Assembly: GCA_964473155.1 (NCBI GenBank)
Contig: CAYYNT010000085.1
Location: forward strand, 1-14,181
Length of the DNA: 14,181 nt
Source of the DNA: JAJFUG01 sp964473155
Lineage (GTDB): Bacteria; Gemmatimonadota; Glassbacteria; GWA2-58-10
Reading direction: 5' to 3'
Shown: piece after piece, positions 14,116 to 14,181 of the stretch
How the letters are laid out: every line of letters begins with the position of its first letter
Numbering within the stretch: the stretch's first letter is position 1
Notes under the pieces: generated by a model
Told to the model about the DNA's origin: nothing
Databases searched by the model: none
What the model saw: the letters and a program-made list of their open reading frames with translations, nothing else
Made by a program: the position numbers and the translations under genes

Positions 14116-14168
14116 AAATCCCCCCCGTCCCAGCAATATCCGGTTAGGATATTGCTGAGAGGATCAAA
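14116..14168. repeat. Right arm of the long inverted repeat containing a hairpin
   Basis: Bases 14127-14168 are the exact reverse complement of 1-42, and the match continues to 14116 with a change in the C-run (seven C against the left arm's CCCCCTCA). CAGCAATATCC (14131-14141) and GGATATTGCTG (14147-14157) form the same 11-bp hairpin. Read in the direction of the neighbouring gene, this arm and the left arm have the same order: A-rich start, C-run, hairpin, GAGAGGATC. Outside the arm only 13 bases remain, so a target-site duplication cannot be tested. Confidence 0.9.
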
Positions 14169-14181
14169 AAAGTTTTACGGT

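Noticed and set aside
1..14168. Reading the terminal repeats as ends of an active transposon
   Set aside because: No transposase, integrase or resolvase is encoded, the cargo is housekeeping genes, and no target-site duplication can be seen. A dispersed repeat fits better.
1..14181. A circular replicon
   Set aside because: The end repeats are inverted, not direct, so they do not indicate closure. No replication or partition locus is seen other than a lone MinD/ParA-type ATPase.

Overview
This GC-rich window (roughly 60% by eye) looks like a chromosomal fragment from a diderm, probably anaerobic or microaerophilic bacterium. The support is a lipoprotein signal, a Tat-type leader, sigma70-like TTGACA/TATAAT promoter elements, clear Shine-Dalgarno sites with occasional GTG starts, and a corrinoid methyl-transfer cassette with its reductive activator. 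The mix of housekeeping amino-acid and wall genes with glycoside-hydrolase-like and Tat-exported Gfo/Idh/MocA proteins recalls uncultured FCB-group or deltaproteobacteria-like lineages. That placement is a guess, because no rRNA or other marker gene is present.

Layout. Genes from 116 to about 8.65 kb lie on the minus strand and genes from about 9.08 to 13.99 kb on the plus strand, so the two halves diverge from a roughly 435-bp region that I read as non-coding. In minus-strand transcription order, the left half holds a MinD/ParA-type ATPase, a type I-beta DAHP synthase (aroF), a corrinoid protein, a RACo-type corrinoid activator, a methyltetrahydrofolate:corrinoid-type methyltransferase, a TrmB-family regulator, a secreted glycoside-hydrolase-like protein and a bacteriohemerythrin. 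The right half holds an unknown lipoprotein, aspartate kinase, an alanine racemase with an unexplained N-terminal extension of about 110 residues, and a Tat-leader Gfo/Idh/MocA oxidoreductase.

How the genes fit together. The central module (2838-6367) can carry a methyl group on a corrinoid protein, pass it to tetrahydrofolate and repair oxidised cobalt, but the substrate-specific methyltransferase that would load the corrinoid is not in the window. A terminator-like hairpin with a U-run sits between the corrinoid-protein gene and the activator gene. It would explain how the abundant carrier and the catalytic activator are made in different amounts. A TrmB regulator follows the module's end terminator and has its own candidate promoter and terminator. 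aroF, aspartate kinase and alr are ordinary biosynthetic genes.

The most striking non-coding feature is a pair of near-identical arms of about 54 bp, in inverted orientation, at the two ends of the window (1-54 and 14116-14168). Forty-two bases match perfectly. Each arm contains a perfect 11-bp hairpin, and each lies 3' of its neighbouring gene in the same orientation relative to that gene. No transposase is visible. A dispersed palindromic repeat (REP/MITE-like), at which an assembly could also have broken, is the likeliest explanation. A different perfect 28-bp palindrome lies between the aspartate kinase and alr genes.
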